Below, one piece after another: positions 10,308-21,704 of a DNA stretch of 64,000 bases. The first letter of the stretch is position 1. The number at the start of each line of letters is the position of its first letter. The DNA comes from Lycium barbarum (lineage: Eukaryota; Streptophyta; Magnoliopsida; Solanales; Solanaceae). Position numbers and translations under genes: made by a program. The notes under the pieces are model-generated. The model was not told the DNA's origin. It saw nothing but the letters and a program-made list of their open reading frames with translations, and did no database searches. The stretch is taken from NCBI RefSeq assembly GCF_019175385.1, contig NC_083339.1:76156307-76220306 (forward strand), written 5' to 3'.

Positions 10308-11231
10308 TTACCTAGAATATGTCTGTCTTGATCCCCCTCTATAATCACTGCCGGTTCCCATAGATCTGGTCCTCTTACCTTGCCTCCTGTCGATATCACG
10401 ATCACCTCTTTGTTGTTGTCGCCCCTCCAAATTCTGAGCATGGGCCTGTATTCGGGAAATATCCATCCCGTCTTGCAAGGACGCCGTCAAACAATCTCTG
10501 AATAAATGTGGCCCTAGGCCGCTCACAAATCTATGTACCCGATCTCCCATGTCGGCCACCATAGCCGGGGCATATCTAGCCAAAGAATTAAATTGCATGC
10601 TATACTCCCGGGCACTCATATTTCCTTGCCTCAGATGTAGAAATCTATCCGCTCTAGCTCGACGGACCTCGGGTGGCAAATAGTGACGAATAAATGCATC
10701 CATGAATTCTTGCCAAACCGGAGGAGGCACATTCTCTTCTCTTGATAATACCCAGTTGTTGTACCATAAAACTGCCACATCCCGGAGTCTATAAGATGCC
10801 AACTTCACGGATTCTGTTTCGGAGGCATGTACAATCTTCAATGTCCTCAACATCTCATCTATGAAACTTTGCGGGTCTTCATCCAGCTTTGACCCGAAGA
10901 ACTCTGGAGGATTTAGACTCATAAAATCACGGGCTTTGGTACTTGCTGCCCGATCACGTGAACTCTCATTTTGTTGTTGTGCCTGTGCGGCGACCAATTG
11001 TGTCAATAAATTTATGGCCTCGGTCATTTGTTGACCCGAAGCAACCGGTGGATGGATTGGATCTGGAGCTCCTCCCTGTCCTTCCACATTAGGCGGGGTA
11101 GAAGAAGTGTTAGACAAGGCCTCATTATGTGATTCGCCTTCTTCTATATTCATCGGAGGCTCTCTTTCTACCCGCCTCTTTGCCGTAGTCTTGCCCTTCT
11201 GGGCGGCTGTAGCCTTTCCCTTTGGCGGCAT
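10308..11231 (-). CDS. Gag protein of B1, truncated (307 codons)
   Basis: Structural Gag of a Ty3/gypsy element, which would form the cytoplasmic virus-like particle around element RNA. I chose the ATG at 11231, giving MPPKGKATAAQ as in C (MHVKRKATAAQ); the frame upstream of it runs into leader sequence. An acidic, low-complexity N-terminal ~90 residues precedes the retrotransposon gag domain (about residues 100-250), recognised by LNPPEFFGSKLDEDPQSFI, AVLWYNNW, VWQEFMDAFIRHYLPPEVR and FLHLRQGNMSAREY. The open frame stops at 10308, before any zinc knuckle; related residues continue in other frames to about 10150. No knuckle, protease or RT follows, so the product could not support transposition alone. 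About 60% identical by eye to the split Gag of C. Confidence 0.85.
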   Translation of the reverse strand: MPPKGKATAAQKGKTTAKRRVEREPPMNIEEGESHNEALSNTSSTPPNVEGQGGAPDPIHPPVASGQQMTEAINLLTQLVAAQAQQQNESSRDRAASTKARDFMSLNPPEFFGSKLDEDPQSFIDEMLRTLKIVHASETESVKLASYRLRDVAVLWYNNWVLSREENVPPPVWQEFMDAFIRHYLPPEVRRARADRFLHLRQGNMSAREYSMQFNSLARYAPAMVADMGDRVHRFVSGLGPHLFRDCLTASLQDGMDISRIQAHAQNLEGRQQQRGDRDIDRRQGKRTRSMGTGSDYRGGSRQTYSR

Positions 11232-11284
11232 TCTGAAATCACAACACACTATTAGGGAGGATAAAATCTTATACATAGCTCTAT

Positions 11285-11431
11285 CCCACGATCTTATAGA
11301 AGAAAGATGATCATTTTTCCTAAATGCCCCGTAGCCTCTTGTTTATTGATGTGGCGCGCAACACACCATAAACAAGGCTCTACTAGACACGGCTGGTAGA
11401 CACTTCCTAGGACTGAACTGCTCTGATACAA
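11285..11431 (-). other. B1 PBS and leader
   Basis: On the minus strand TTGTATCAGAGC at 11431-11420 differs by one base from TGGTATCAGAGC. The leader words CTAGTAGAGCC, TTTATGG and AGGCTACGGGGCAT follow in the same order as in A, C and D. Confidence 0.8.
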
Positions 11432-11435
11432 CTTT

Positions 11436-13553
11436 TGTCACGACCCAGCTAGGTGCCGTGACGGGTACCAGGGGCTAGCCACCGAGCACCACTCGCTCTA
11501 CTACTCATCTTTCTCATTTAATGATCTTTTATCAACTTTTATACTCAAATGGTAAGAAAATCGTATTTCATGTGGAAACATAATTACTTTTCTCTACATG
11601 TGCCTCTCGGCCATCAAAATAATATGTACATATAATAGCATCTCGTGAGACCATCTAACCCACACTGCGCATCTACGAGCCTCTACTGGAGTGCTAAACA
11701 TGAAGACGGGACAAGACCCCGTCATGCCCAAAAATACATATACATGAATATACACAAAAGAATAATCAAGCACCTCCGGAACAAAAGAGTGCTTTCAATC
11801 GGCTGACAGCTACTACGAATCTGGGTCAAGCTCTCCTCCCTGTCTACCTGTGGGCATGAACACAGCGTCCAAAGAAAATGAACGTCAATATGAACATTGT
11901 GCTGAGTATGAGAGGCATAAACAATGAAATAAGACAATGGTAAAAAGGAAATATCAATATGAAACGTCTGTATCTGACTGTCAAATATAAAAGAAGTAAT
12001 GCATACTGTCTTACTCATACTCATCGTCATATCATATATGCATAAATGTATAAGCTGCCCGCCCTTATAGGTACGGTGTGATAATGTATAAACTGCCCGT
12101 CCACATCGGATCGGTGTGATAATCATGACATTAGCCTGCGTCCAGGCCTCCCGCGTCCGGGGTATCATCTCATGCCGCCCACTAGTGGTGTCTGCCCATG
12201 CCATTTGGCCATGGTGTATCGTATAGCTGCCCGCCTTAGCGGTGACTGCCCGGCCAAATAGGCGCGGTGTTATATCATCATCATGCATGCTCATCATAAT
12301 GTACTTATCATAACATACTTATCATACATGCATAAGGCTTAAGAACAACTTTGCTTTATCGGGTGACGTAAGGTCGTGATCCCCCGATTTCATTATGGAG
12401 CAATTATCGACATCCTGCCTCACCTTGAAGGAACTAACGAATAAGGTGAGTGTGAGCAATAAATAACATCATGCCATTTTAGGATCATCATATCATATCT
12501 CTTATCTTATATTACCCATTCATAGATATAGACTTTTAGCTTTCTGGAATATAGGAACTCATGAGGAGGAAAGAAACCATGCTATAGGATTCATGCCATT
12601 AGAAATAAAGGACTAGCCTCACATACCTCTGACGTTTAACTAAGCTATCGCTTGCTTGTTCTCCTTCGATATCGCGTTTCTAACTTCAAGAGAGAATTCG
12701 CACTAACGTCAGTTAATTCGACTATAAGAACGCGCTACTAATTCTAGGGAAAATTGGGCAGCGCTTCCTTTGTTTATACTACTTTTCCCATATGCTATAT
12801 CCACTCCCACATGCTCACAACAACATTAATAACATTTCAAGCAACAATCGTCATTTATATACATTGACCACAATCTACCATTTCTCTTCAATTTCTCCAT
12901 ATTTATGGTTATAGCTTACTATCGCGTTTCCTCATATATAATACTTATGCCATGGTCTAAATGTCATTTATAACGTATTCATAATCACCACACTCCAACG
13001 TTCATAATTTAACCCAACTACCATCCAACCATGACACTATTCACTCATGAATGACCCATTTCCTGTGTCCTTTTACAATTCAAGTATCTTAACCTTCCAA
13101 TACCTTAAACAATATGGTTTAGTCGTGAAACTTACCTTAGATGATGGTTGAACAAGCCTTGAGTGGAATTACTCCTCTAGCATCAAAACCCTACTTCACT
13201 TCTTTTGGGTGTCCTTGAGAGAGATGAACCTTAGCTAGGTTTCATACACTTTGTCTCATGGATTTGGTGTTATTGATCATGAATTTCCTTTGATTTGCTT
13301 GTAAATGAAGAGTGGAGAGTATTCTAGAGGTTTCTAGAGAGAAATATCTTGAAGATGAAATGAATTTAATGAGCTTGGGTCTCTTTTTAATGACTTAAAA
13401 TCTGATCCAGAATGAACAGTAGCTGAAGTGCACAGTGGTCGTAAACCCAGTTTACGGTCCGTATTCCAGTTTACGGGCCGTATTTCGTGGTCGTAGTTAA
13501 GCATATCAAACCAGAAAGGTATGCTGGGGATCATGGTGATTTACGATCACGGT
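11436..13553 (-). repeat. B1 5' LTR, inner segment
   Basis: Begins (plus strand) TGTCACGACCCAGC and matches B2's LTR at 60197 onward. On the minus strand an acceptor-like CACAG|GTAGACAG lies at 11848 and a donor-like AG|GTATGTGAGGC at 12626, 779 bp apart. The conserved TTACGTCACC block is at 12361-12388 and the palindrome array begins at 13436. It is cut at 13553 by solo LTR E. Confidence 0.88.
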
Positions 13554-16500
13554 TGTTATATCCCGCATTTTTGTGCAATCGAAAAATTCAAGACAATCGC
13601 GGGAAGACGACAAGCAAGGCTTTATTTTTGTTTTGGTTGGCATATGAGTTGCTTATGAAGAATTTAGAAGCGGAATCATTAAAAGAGTCTAGGGGTAAAA
13701 TCGGAATTTTGGAAAATAGTTTTATGAATTTCAACTTGTCATGAAAAAATAGAATTGGGCTTGAAATTTTAAAGAAAAAAAAAAGGGCCCAACCGGCCAC
13801 GACATGGGCTAAGCCCATGTGGGGGTTTAATTCACAAGATAAAAAGATGACTAAGTCATCTTTATCACATAATTCTCTAGAAATTTCAAGACTTGGAGAG
13901 AAAAGAAAAGAAGGAGAAAAACAACTTGGCCATTCGGCCTTGAAGAAAAAAAAAGAAAGAAAGAAGAGAAGAGTTTCAACTTGTTCTTCCTAGCCAAACA
14001 ATTCATTAAAAGGTTCTTAGCAAGTGGAAGGGGTTGTTGGAACAAGAAAAACCCATAATCATACAAGTTGCCAACTTTAGTCAAGTGAAGAATTGGAGAA
14101 AAAGGTAAGGTCTAACTCTTTTCTTATATGTCATGGATGTTTATGCATGTTGTAGTATACAAAAATGAGTTAAATTCATGAGGAATATGGAAGTGGGGGT
14201 GGTGGCTGTGTATGTGTATATGTGTGTGTAGAAATTATGTGCTAATTATTTTATTTAGTGTTTGGTTGTTATTGTTGTGAATGTTATGTTGATAATGGAA
14301 GTTGAATGATTTTGGAGAGGTTGTAGTTGTGTATGCATGATGTTGGCCGTGTAGTTGTGGTGTGGTGAGGAGGAAAATGAGTTAATTTTATTTAGTGTAT
14401 TGGTTGTTGTTGTGTGGGTTCTATATTGCTATTAAAAGCTTAATAATCTTAGTGAAATGGTAGAAGTTGGAGACTTATGGTTGAAGTTTATGTAAATTGA
14501 ATATTATGTTCTTACATGTGTGGAGGACAATGATATTAGTATGGTGTTGTTGGAATATATATTATAAGGTTGTTATTGTTTTTATTGGAGTTGGAAGGTT
14601 TTGAAGGAAGTAGTAAATTGATTAAGTCGTTATAATGTATCTTGGATTGAATATGGAAATTGTTAGTATGGTTGTTGACATTATGTTGATAGTTTGGCCG
14701 GGTTGAATTCCCGGATCGTTGTTGATTAAAAATTGGCTAAGTTGAACTTTGGGGATGATGTATTTACGGGGGAAGTGCTGCCGAAATTTCGGTAGCCAAG
14801 TATTATCTTAAGATTCCAATTCTAAATGCTCTAATAAAAGTTTGGTAAATGTGACCAATTTGTAGATTTTGGCAGATTTGCAATTTGAATTCGGAATAGC
14901 ATAAGGAGCGGAAAGAGGTATGTAAGGCTTCACCCTTCCTTCTATGGCATGTCTTAGACGTAATATGTTAGATATGAACCTCGGGGACAACTCTATTTTC
15001 CGGAATCCGCACCTAAAGTTTCCCCTTTTTCATTCAGTAGAATTGAATTAGAAAGTGTGCGAAATGTTGGAAAAACCTCCTAAACACCCGGAACTTGCAT
15101 AAACAGGATCCGACTACCTTAAACCCTCACAAGTAACGCCATGACATGTAACATACGCAAATTGTGTACGCTACCTCATTCGGCCCGAGGTGGGCCTATT
15201 GTTCCCGGATTTTCCCTATTGCTCCGTTTGACCTATTTTGGAGTAGAATCCAAAGGAAACTTTTGATCCTTGTTCCGATTATCAAACGATAAGTACTGTA
15301 CCGTTCTAATGGAAATATGTCTATGATGACCATGATAACGATGATGCTAAGGAAGAGAATACGTCTATGATAAGTATGACAACAATGATTCCATGACTAA
15401 GAGTCTTAAGCTAAGGACCCAATATGAATATGAAAGCATCAAACTAGTTCTTGATTTTTAATTCTATTCCTTGATTATGATACCATCCTCTAAAGATTTC
15501 AAAGTAGATGAATTGACTTCTATGACATCCATGATTTCCTTCTATGTTCCTTTCAACACTATTCTCCGTTGGTAGTCTCGCCTCAAAATACTCGTTCCTT
15601 CAGGGTGAGACAAGGCGATCATGAGTGTTCCATAATGTAATCGGAGGTCACCGACCTTACGTCACTCCGATGGTACATGATTTTCTTTGGGCTCTCCTGC
15701 ATGCTTATATGACACATGTATATGAGATATGAATATGTACATGGGGTGGGGGGAAGGGATACATGGGGAAATGGGAAGGGAAACATGTTTCACTGCCACC
15801 TGGTCAGCTGGCTTATCATCCCGGACGCGGGATATATGGGCGAGCCGATGTATTTCGGTGCTATGTGGGCGAGCCGACATTGATCGATGCTATGCTATGA
15901 CCTGATACGCTATGACCTGATATGATATGACATGATATGATATGACATGATCTCATATGATATGATACGATATGATATGATATGATAAGACATGATATGA
16001 TATAAGTTCTATTTTCTATGCCTATGAAAAAGATATATTTTTTTAAAGGGAAAGACAAGCATGCATGGTATCCGGCCTGAAAGGGTATTCCTATGTACAG
16101 GTTACTTTCTTGTATCACTATATGTCCTATGATCCCATGATATTGTTAATCATACCTTACGTTTCTGTTTGTATTATCTTCCATGCCTTACATACTCGGT
16201 ACACTATTCGTACTGACGTCCCTTCTTGTGGACGCTGCGTTTCATGCTGCGCAGGTCAGCAGGTAGACGGACCTGATTCCTAGAAGTTCTATCAGCAGTA
16301 ATTGGCAGCGCTCCAGTTGTCCCGGAGCCTCAGTTTCTTGGTACTATTTTGTGTATATATGTTCGGGCACGGCAGTACTCGGCCCTTCCTATGTATATGT
16401 GTACTATGTTTAGAGGCTCGTAGACAGATATGTACAGTTATATGTTTTGTACTTTTGATGGTCCTCGTCGCTGTATAATGAGCTAGCAAAGTTTGTTAGC

Positions 16501-16659
16501 CTATGTTTATAATTATGCTACTAATGTTAATGTTAAGTAACAAAAAAAAAATACGGTGATGTTCATACGGCCCACTTAGTATTAAGAATACGATACGAGA
16601 TAGGGGGTGCTCGGTACAAGTATCGGGTACTCGTCGCGGCCCCTAGTTGAGTCGTGACA
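13554..16659 (+). mobile_element. E: solo LTR (3,106 bp) of mixed ancestry
   Basis: Starts TGTTATATCCCGC like A, G and H, but ends GTCGCGGCCCCTAGTTGAGTCGTGACA-like as J and the B families do. Flanks are ACGGT (13549-13553) and ATGGT (16660-16664), a TSD with one C-to-T change. No interior or second LTR follows, so it is a solo LTR left by recombination between two LTRs. The donor-like site is at 14917/14918 and the acceptor-like GCGCAG|GT ends 16254. Resemblance switches from A-type to J-type close to that acceptor. Confidence 0.88.
15885..16012. repeat. ATATG/ACATG pentamer tract in LTR E
   Basis: Degenerate tandem GATAT and GACAT units (TGATATGATATGACATG) over about 125 bp, the counterpart of shorter tracts at 2850-2895 and 8038-8095 in A. 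It generates false repeats in all frames. Confidence 0.85.
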
Positions 16660-17027
16660 ATGGTTTACGGGCCGTATTTCAATTTACGGTCCGTATTCCA
16701 AATCTTATTTAACCATTTGATCATTTGGCAGAAAGTTGAAGTTTGGTAAGTTGGAATACGACATGGTGGTTTACGGGCCGTATACTACTTTACGGTCTGT
16801 ATTTCATGTTACGACCGACTGGGCCAAAGTGCAAATCTGCAACTTTCACGTCTTCAGAATCTATAATTAGTCATTGTGGAGCATAACCTTATCCCTTATT
16901 CCCATTGCCTTTGAAATCTTACTTAGTGTCGTCAAACGTCATTCCCTTCTGATTAAAACACCATATACTCGTATTCTTCGTTAGTCTATTCATTGTACAT
17001 TCATGGGGAAACTTACGAAGTGTAACA
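16660..17027 (-). repeat. B1 5' LTR, outer segment
   Basis: Resumes the palindrome array interrupted by E (TTTACGGGCCGTATTTC, then TTTACGGTCCG) and ends plus-strand ...GAAGTGTAACA at 17027, the start of the 5' LTR on the minus strand. The five bases CTAAA at 17028-17032 should be repeated beyond the left edge of the window if the insertion made a 5-bp TSD. Confidence 0.88.
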
Positions 17028-17866
17028 CTAAACCCCTTAACAAACCGCCTATAAAAACTAGCCAATCCATGAAAACTTCTAATATCACCAATAGATTTAG
17101 GTGTTGGCCAATTCTTAATAGCGTCTATTTTGGATTCATCAACCTCAACGCCCCTTGAACTCACAACAAAACTCAAGAAAACAACTTCATCAACACAAAA
17201 AGAGCATTTAGCAACATTAGCATAAAGTTGTTCTTGTCTAAGCACTTCAAAGACACATTTCAAGTGAATAACATGCTCATCCATAGTTTCACTATACACC
17301 AAAATATCATCAAAGTAAACAACCATGAATTTGCCAATAAAAGGTTTCATGACATGATTCATCAAACGCATGAAAGTACTAAGAGCGTTAGTGAGGTCAA
17401 AAGGCATCATCAACCATTCATATAGACCAAACTTGTTCTTGAATGCAGTTTTCCACTCATCTCCGGGTTTCATCCGGATTTGATGATACCCACTCCTAAG
17501 ATCTACCTTAGAGAATATGCATGAACCATTCAACTCATCAAGCATGTCGTCAAGACGAGGTATGGGATGGCGATACTTTACCGTTATCTTATTGTTGGCT
17601 CGGAAATCAACACGCATGCACCATGATCCATCTTTCTTTGGCACCAAGATCACGGGCACGGCACAAGGACTTATACTTTCTTGCACAAATCCCTTTTCAA
17701 GGAGCTCATCCACTTGCCTTTGAAGCTCCTTAGTGTCATCCGGGTTGGCTCTATAAGCCGGTTTGTTGGACAATTGAAACCCTGGAACAAAGTCAATTTG
17801 GTGTTCAATTCCCCTCAAGGGTGGTAACCTTTTTAGGAGTTCCGTTGGGAACACATCATCAAATTC
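17028..17866 (-). pseudogene. F reverse transcriptase, cut off by B1
   Basis: RNA-directed DNA polymerase of element F, about 280 codons before B1 interrupts it. Seen in order: RGIEHQIDF, the fingers motif [32 protein letters not shown], and the catalytic YFDDILVYS block. [15 protein letters not shown] is the last native stretch; residues after it are read from the B1 LTR. Two normally invariant positions are altered, [10 protein letters not shown] where MPFGLTNAPS is usual. It is in the same frame as the protease upstream, separated by an in-frame TAG at 17867-17869 (a glutamine codon is usual here). RNase H is not in the window. Confidence 0.9.
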
Positions 17867-17869
17867 CTA

Positions 17870-18649
17870 CAAAAGAGAAGAAAAAAAACTAGGAAAAGAA
17901 GGGATATGCATGAGGATAATCACCGGTTGACGCTCCCCCAATTCCTCCCTAATTTCCCCACAATTTGCCAAAAGAGACACCTTGTTTTTTCCTCTAAGCT
18001 CTCCTTTCTTTCCACTCACCTCTTGAGAACTACTCTCCTCTACTCCCTCTTCCCCTACATTCTTCTTTTGCAATGCACTATGACCCTTCTTCTTCAACTC
18101 CCTCATTTTGTTATAGATCTCAGCCACTTGGGAGGGGGTCATGGGATTCAAGACATGTTTGACACCATTATGGACAAGGGTGTATTGGTTAGTTCTCCCA
18201 TTATTGTTGATGGACCTATCATATTGCCATGGTCGGCCAAGTAGAAGATGGCACGCTTGCATGGGAACAACATCACATAACACCTCATCGTGATACTTCC
18301 CAACCGCGAATTCGATGATAGCTTGCCTAGTCACCTTCAATTCACCACATTCATTGAGCCATTGAATTTTGTAAGGGTTTTCATGGCGGGTGGTGGGAAG
18401 TTTCAAGAAATCAACAAGGGTGGTACTAGCAACATTGGCACAACTCCCACTATCAATGATCATGATGCTAGTGTTTTGGTTAATGATGCACTTGGAATGG
18501 AAGAGATTTTCCCGTTGAATTGGGTCATCCATTGCTTTGCTTATCATGGTTCTTCGCACCACATAGAGAGGCACAATAGGCTCATCATCACCTTCAACAC
18601 CATCTCCATCATTATCATGTTGTTCATTCTCATGATCGCCCTCGTCATC
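17870..18649 (-). pseudogene. F protease (retropepsin-like) region
   Basis: Aspartic protease that would release mature Gag and Pol proteins. The active-site triad is intact as IIDSGSCANVAS, followed by YKIQWLNECGELKVTRQ and the flap/terminal segment CDVVPMQACHLLLGRPWQYD. A charged linker with Lys- and Glu-rich stretches leads to the RT. The frame continues from gag across a TGA at 18650-18652 and ends at the TAG at 17867-17869. With the stops counted as mutations, gag, protease and RT form a single reading frame, as usual for chromoviruses. Confidence 0.85.
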
Positions 18650-20196
18650 TCATTCCTCACATTCTTCCTCATCCTCACTATAAGTGTCTCTCAAAATAAA
18701 CGCTCTACGATTAGGGCATTCACTTGCTCTATGACCGAAGCCATGACATTTAAAGCATTGAATAGGAGTTTTCGTACCTCCTTCTTTTGGAGCAAACTTC
18801 GCAGGTTGTTTGTCAACTTGCTTCTCAACTTGAGAATTCTTAACAAATGGTTTCTTGGCTTCTTGCATGGGGCCCTTATTCTTTTGCCAATTGGAGGAGG
18901 AGACTCCTCGTTCTTTGTTATTGTTCCATGAACTCACATAGCCCCTTGACTTATTGATCTTGTCTTTCTTGAGACTCTCCTCTATTTCAATAGCCGCTTG
19001 AAGGGTTTCTTCAATGCTCCCATAGTTGTGGAGTCTCATTTGGGAGACAATGTCATTATTTAAACCGGCTCGGAACCGAGTCATAACATTTAACTCATCC
19101 TCGTCAAAGTCGATTCTCATCTTGACAATTTGGAACTCATCATAATATTATTCCACACTCTTTTTGTTTTGCCTTAAAGTATACACCTTCTTGAGTTGTT
19201 CTTGTTTGTAGCGTTCGGTGACATACTTACCCCGCATGACGTCCTTCAATTTTTCCCAAGTAGGTGTGGGAGGAAGCCCAATAATTCTTCTTGCCTTCAC
19301 TTGAGTTTCCCACCATGTAGAGGCATACCCTTCGAATTGAGCAATGGCGTAAGACGCATTTTTCACCTCGTACATGTCATTCGTCAAGAAGATTCTATCA
19401 TAATGCATCACCCAATCAAGAAATGCATCGGGGTCACTTCCTCCTTTGAAGATTGGGAGAGTAACCTTGATAGAATTGAGACTTGTGTCTCGCCCTCCTC
19501 CATAACCTTGGTTCCCATTGAAATCTCCATCGTCATCATAACCTTGATGATCACGACCTTGGTACCCTTCACGAGCTTGGTACCTTCTTTGCCTACCCAC
19601 GTGAGGGTTAGGACCATGCCTTCCACCCCTCCCTCGATAAACTCCTTGTGCTTGCCCTCGTGGCCTCCAACCTTGGTCACCATATCGTTTGTGCTCAAGT
19701 ATAGCTTCGTCTATCTCTTTCTCATTTGGTTGTTGGATGTTTGGACAGTCTTGGGTGGCATTGGTACATTTGGGTGTGGATCAGTTAGGGGTGGGTCGTT
19801 TGGATATGGGTCATTTGGAGTTTGATCTTGTGGTGGTGGGTTGTTCCGTTGGCCTATGGGAATGTTGTTTGGTGGGGTGAGAGTTGTGTTTTGAGGGGTG
19901 TTTTGGGGAGTGGTGTTATATAGATGATGGAAGGTGTCGGGTGACAATGTAAGTGAAGTTCTTCGAGTAGCTCCATTTGTGACTCCTTGGTATTGCACTC
20001 GGGGTGAATACGAGACCTCCCTACTACCTCCTTCAATTGCTTCCACCCTACTTCCCAAGTTTTCCATCTGACCATCCATGCTTTCCATTCGACCACCCAT
20101 ACTCTCAACCTTATTGTTCAAGGCTTGCAAGGCTCTCATTACATCAACTAGTGTGAGTTCCCCAGTAGGAACTTGTGTTTCATCTTCCGTAGCCAT
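18650..20196 (-). pseudogene. F Gag with zinc knuckle
   Basis: N-terminus MATEDETQVPTGELTLVD at 20196 opens a coiled-coil-like repeat (MESMGGRMESMDGQMENLG). The core gag domain is at 19148-19600 (VTLPIFKGGSDPDAFLDWV, EGYASTWWE, YVTERYKQEQLKKVYTLRQ). A CCHC knuckle CFKCHGFGHRASEC lies near 18715-18756. The frame shifts once between about 19600 and 19710 and has a TAA at 19148-19150 and a TGA at 18650-18652. The role would be particle assembly and RNA binding. Antisense frames at 18290-18931 and 19196-19825 are shadows. Confidence 0.88.
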
Positions 20197-20574
20197 GGGA
20201 CCTATTAAAGACACTCAACAAAACAAGAAAACACGTTAGATTAGTAAAGTCAACTCACAATCACTTAAGTATGCGCACCTTTAATTGCCTCACAAATTGC
20301 TTCCGCCAAAGATTGTGTGCTTGTTAATGTCGACTAGTCACAAGGGTTCAAATTCTACTCTTGGTCGGAATAGATTCTTGTTAATCGAAAGACGGACGAC
20401 TCGATAAAGCAAAAGGACTTGAGCCAAGAAGATTCAACGATATTAAAACGAGAAAAGCTTGAAAGAATTACGAACTCAAGAACTAGTTAACAACTAATAA
20501 GAATCAAAGAAGTGAGATGAAGATGAAAGTAATCGACTTGAATCACGACACAAGTTTACCTCGAATGCTCGTCC

Positions 20575-21020
20575 AAGGTCTTGCAATGTACGTCCAATTC
20601 TTTGAAGGACGGGCTGGATGTACGCCCAACGAGGTGAGATACGTCCTTCAACCCGGGGAATGTACGTCCCGTTCTTGTATGGACGGGCTTCCCTTTGCTG
20701 CCCGTACTCCACGCAATTGTTGGCAAGTTCACTGGAAAAATATACCAAAGCACGTCCAAGGAAACGAAAAGAGTACGTCCCGTACTCTTAAGTACTTGAG
20801 ACAATGTACGCCCTACTTCGCCCAAAGTACGCCCACTCAGTGCAATGTACGTCCTCTAACACGGGGAATGTACGGGACGTAAATGTATGTTTTCCCAAAT
20901 CCCCTGGCCGTACTTCTTCCGTTGATTCACCTCAACTCTCTGGAAAATTAGGCCAATGTACGCCCTCCGAATACGCCCTATACCTTGAAGTACGCCCAAC
21001 ACTTTGTGGACGTACTTTGC
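20575..21020 (-). repeat. TACGTCC/TACGCCC motif cluster in F leader
   Basis: At least 15 occurrences of TACGTCC, TACGCCC or their reverse in about 430 bp, irregularly spaced (for example ATGTACGTCC near 20590, 20660 and 20844, and TACGCCC near 20620, 20810, 20955 and 20992). It lies in the untranslated leader between the PBS and gag. Not a strict tandem array. Function unknown. Confidence 0.7.
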
Positions 21021-21690
21021 TTAAGTGATTTCGTCCTTCACGACTTTTTCTCAAATTTTGGGCCAATTTCTCGGATCTGATGACGTTGTGGGTTCCACAC
21101 AACCTAGGACTTGCCTTTTTGGGTCCAACTAACAAATTTTCTTTTGACTTGGAATTTCTTTTGGATCAAACCTTCCTTTTGGGTCTTCTTCTCAAGATGA
21201 AGATATGAATGTCTTCAAGAACATGAAGAACATTCAAATTTCCAAGTACCTTAATTCCAACTCCCTTTTGCTCCAAATATCAGATCTAAGTTCCTTATCA
21301 CTTGGAGAACAAAGCCTAATATTCAATTTGCCTCAATTGCTTTCCAGGCACTAAACCCACTTTTGAGTTCTTCATGCTTTGATGAAGCTTCAATGGTGAA
21401 AACTTCAAAACCCACCCAAACAACTTCAAACTTCGGATTTAGACTCCTTTAACCTAGAAGAACAAAGCGCAATGGTTATCAACTCCCAATTTCGTCACAA
21501 ATCAAAACCCACCAAGTTATTCTTCAACTTTTTCAAAAACTTCAACCCAACAATGGTAGATTCTTCAATATTGACCCGAATGACACGAAATTTGAAGATT
21601 TGAAACCCTAACGTACTAAGGAACAAGAATCTAATAACAAAACAACAAAACAAACCCTAGGCTACATTTTATAGAACAAATCTAATCCAA
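21021..21690 (-). other. Remainder of F leader
   Basis: A/T-rich leader downstream of the PBS with no supported frame. Another part of the leader, 20420-20500, read on the minus strand, matches words at 33880-33970 in the leader of K (CTAGTTCTTGAG, AATTCTTTCAAGCTTTTCTC, GTTTTAA), tying the two families together. Confidence 0.65.
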
Positions 21691-21702
21691 GCTCTGATAC
21701 CA
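21691..21702 (-). other. F primer-binding site
   Basis: Plus-strand GCTCTGATACCA, i.e. TGGTATCAGAGC on the element strand, two bases from the LTR end TTGCATCA. Confidence 0.93.
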
Positions 21703-21704
21703 AT

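Larger units (their letters stand above)
10149..11435 (-). other. B1 interior
   Basis: Only 1,287 bp between the two LTRs. It holds PBS and leader at the right and gag in the middle, then gag-like sequence runs straight into the 3' LTR terminus at 10148. There is no recognisable polypurine tract or CGAGGACG hairpin, unlike B2, so a deletion from late gag to the LTR edge has removed all of pol and the tract. Confidence 0.8.
1..17027 (-). mobile_element. B1: gag-only Tekay-type LTR retrotransposon, interrupted twice
   Basis: On the minus strand this element runs 5' LTR (11436-17027), PBS, gag (10308-11231) and 3' LTR (10148 leftwards past the window edge). LTRs begin TGTTA and end GTCGTGACA. 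The interior is only 10149-11435 and contains gag without protease, RT or integrase, so B1 must rely on other elements (a TR-GAG type architecture). It was inserted into the RT coding frame of element F; the LTR terminus at 17027 abuts RT sequence directly. Two later insertions, A in the 3' LTR and E in the 5' LTR, make B1 look far longer than its real ~6 kb. The outer end and TSD lie off-window, so completeness on the left is unknown. Confidence 0.85.

Noticed and set aside
17867..17869. In-frame TAG between F protease and RT as programmed readthrough
   Set aside because: F has two other stops and a frameshift in the same reading frame, so simple decay explains it.
18290..18931. 213-codon plus-strand frame
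   Set aside because: Exact antisense shadow of F protease and gag, which have recognisable domains.
19196..19825. 209-codon plus-strand frame
   Set aside because: Antisense of F gag.
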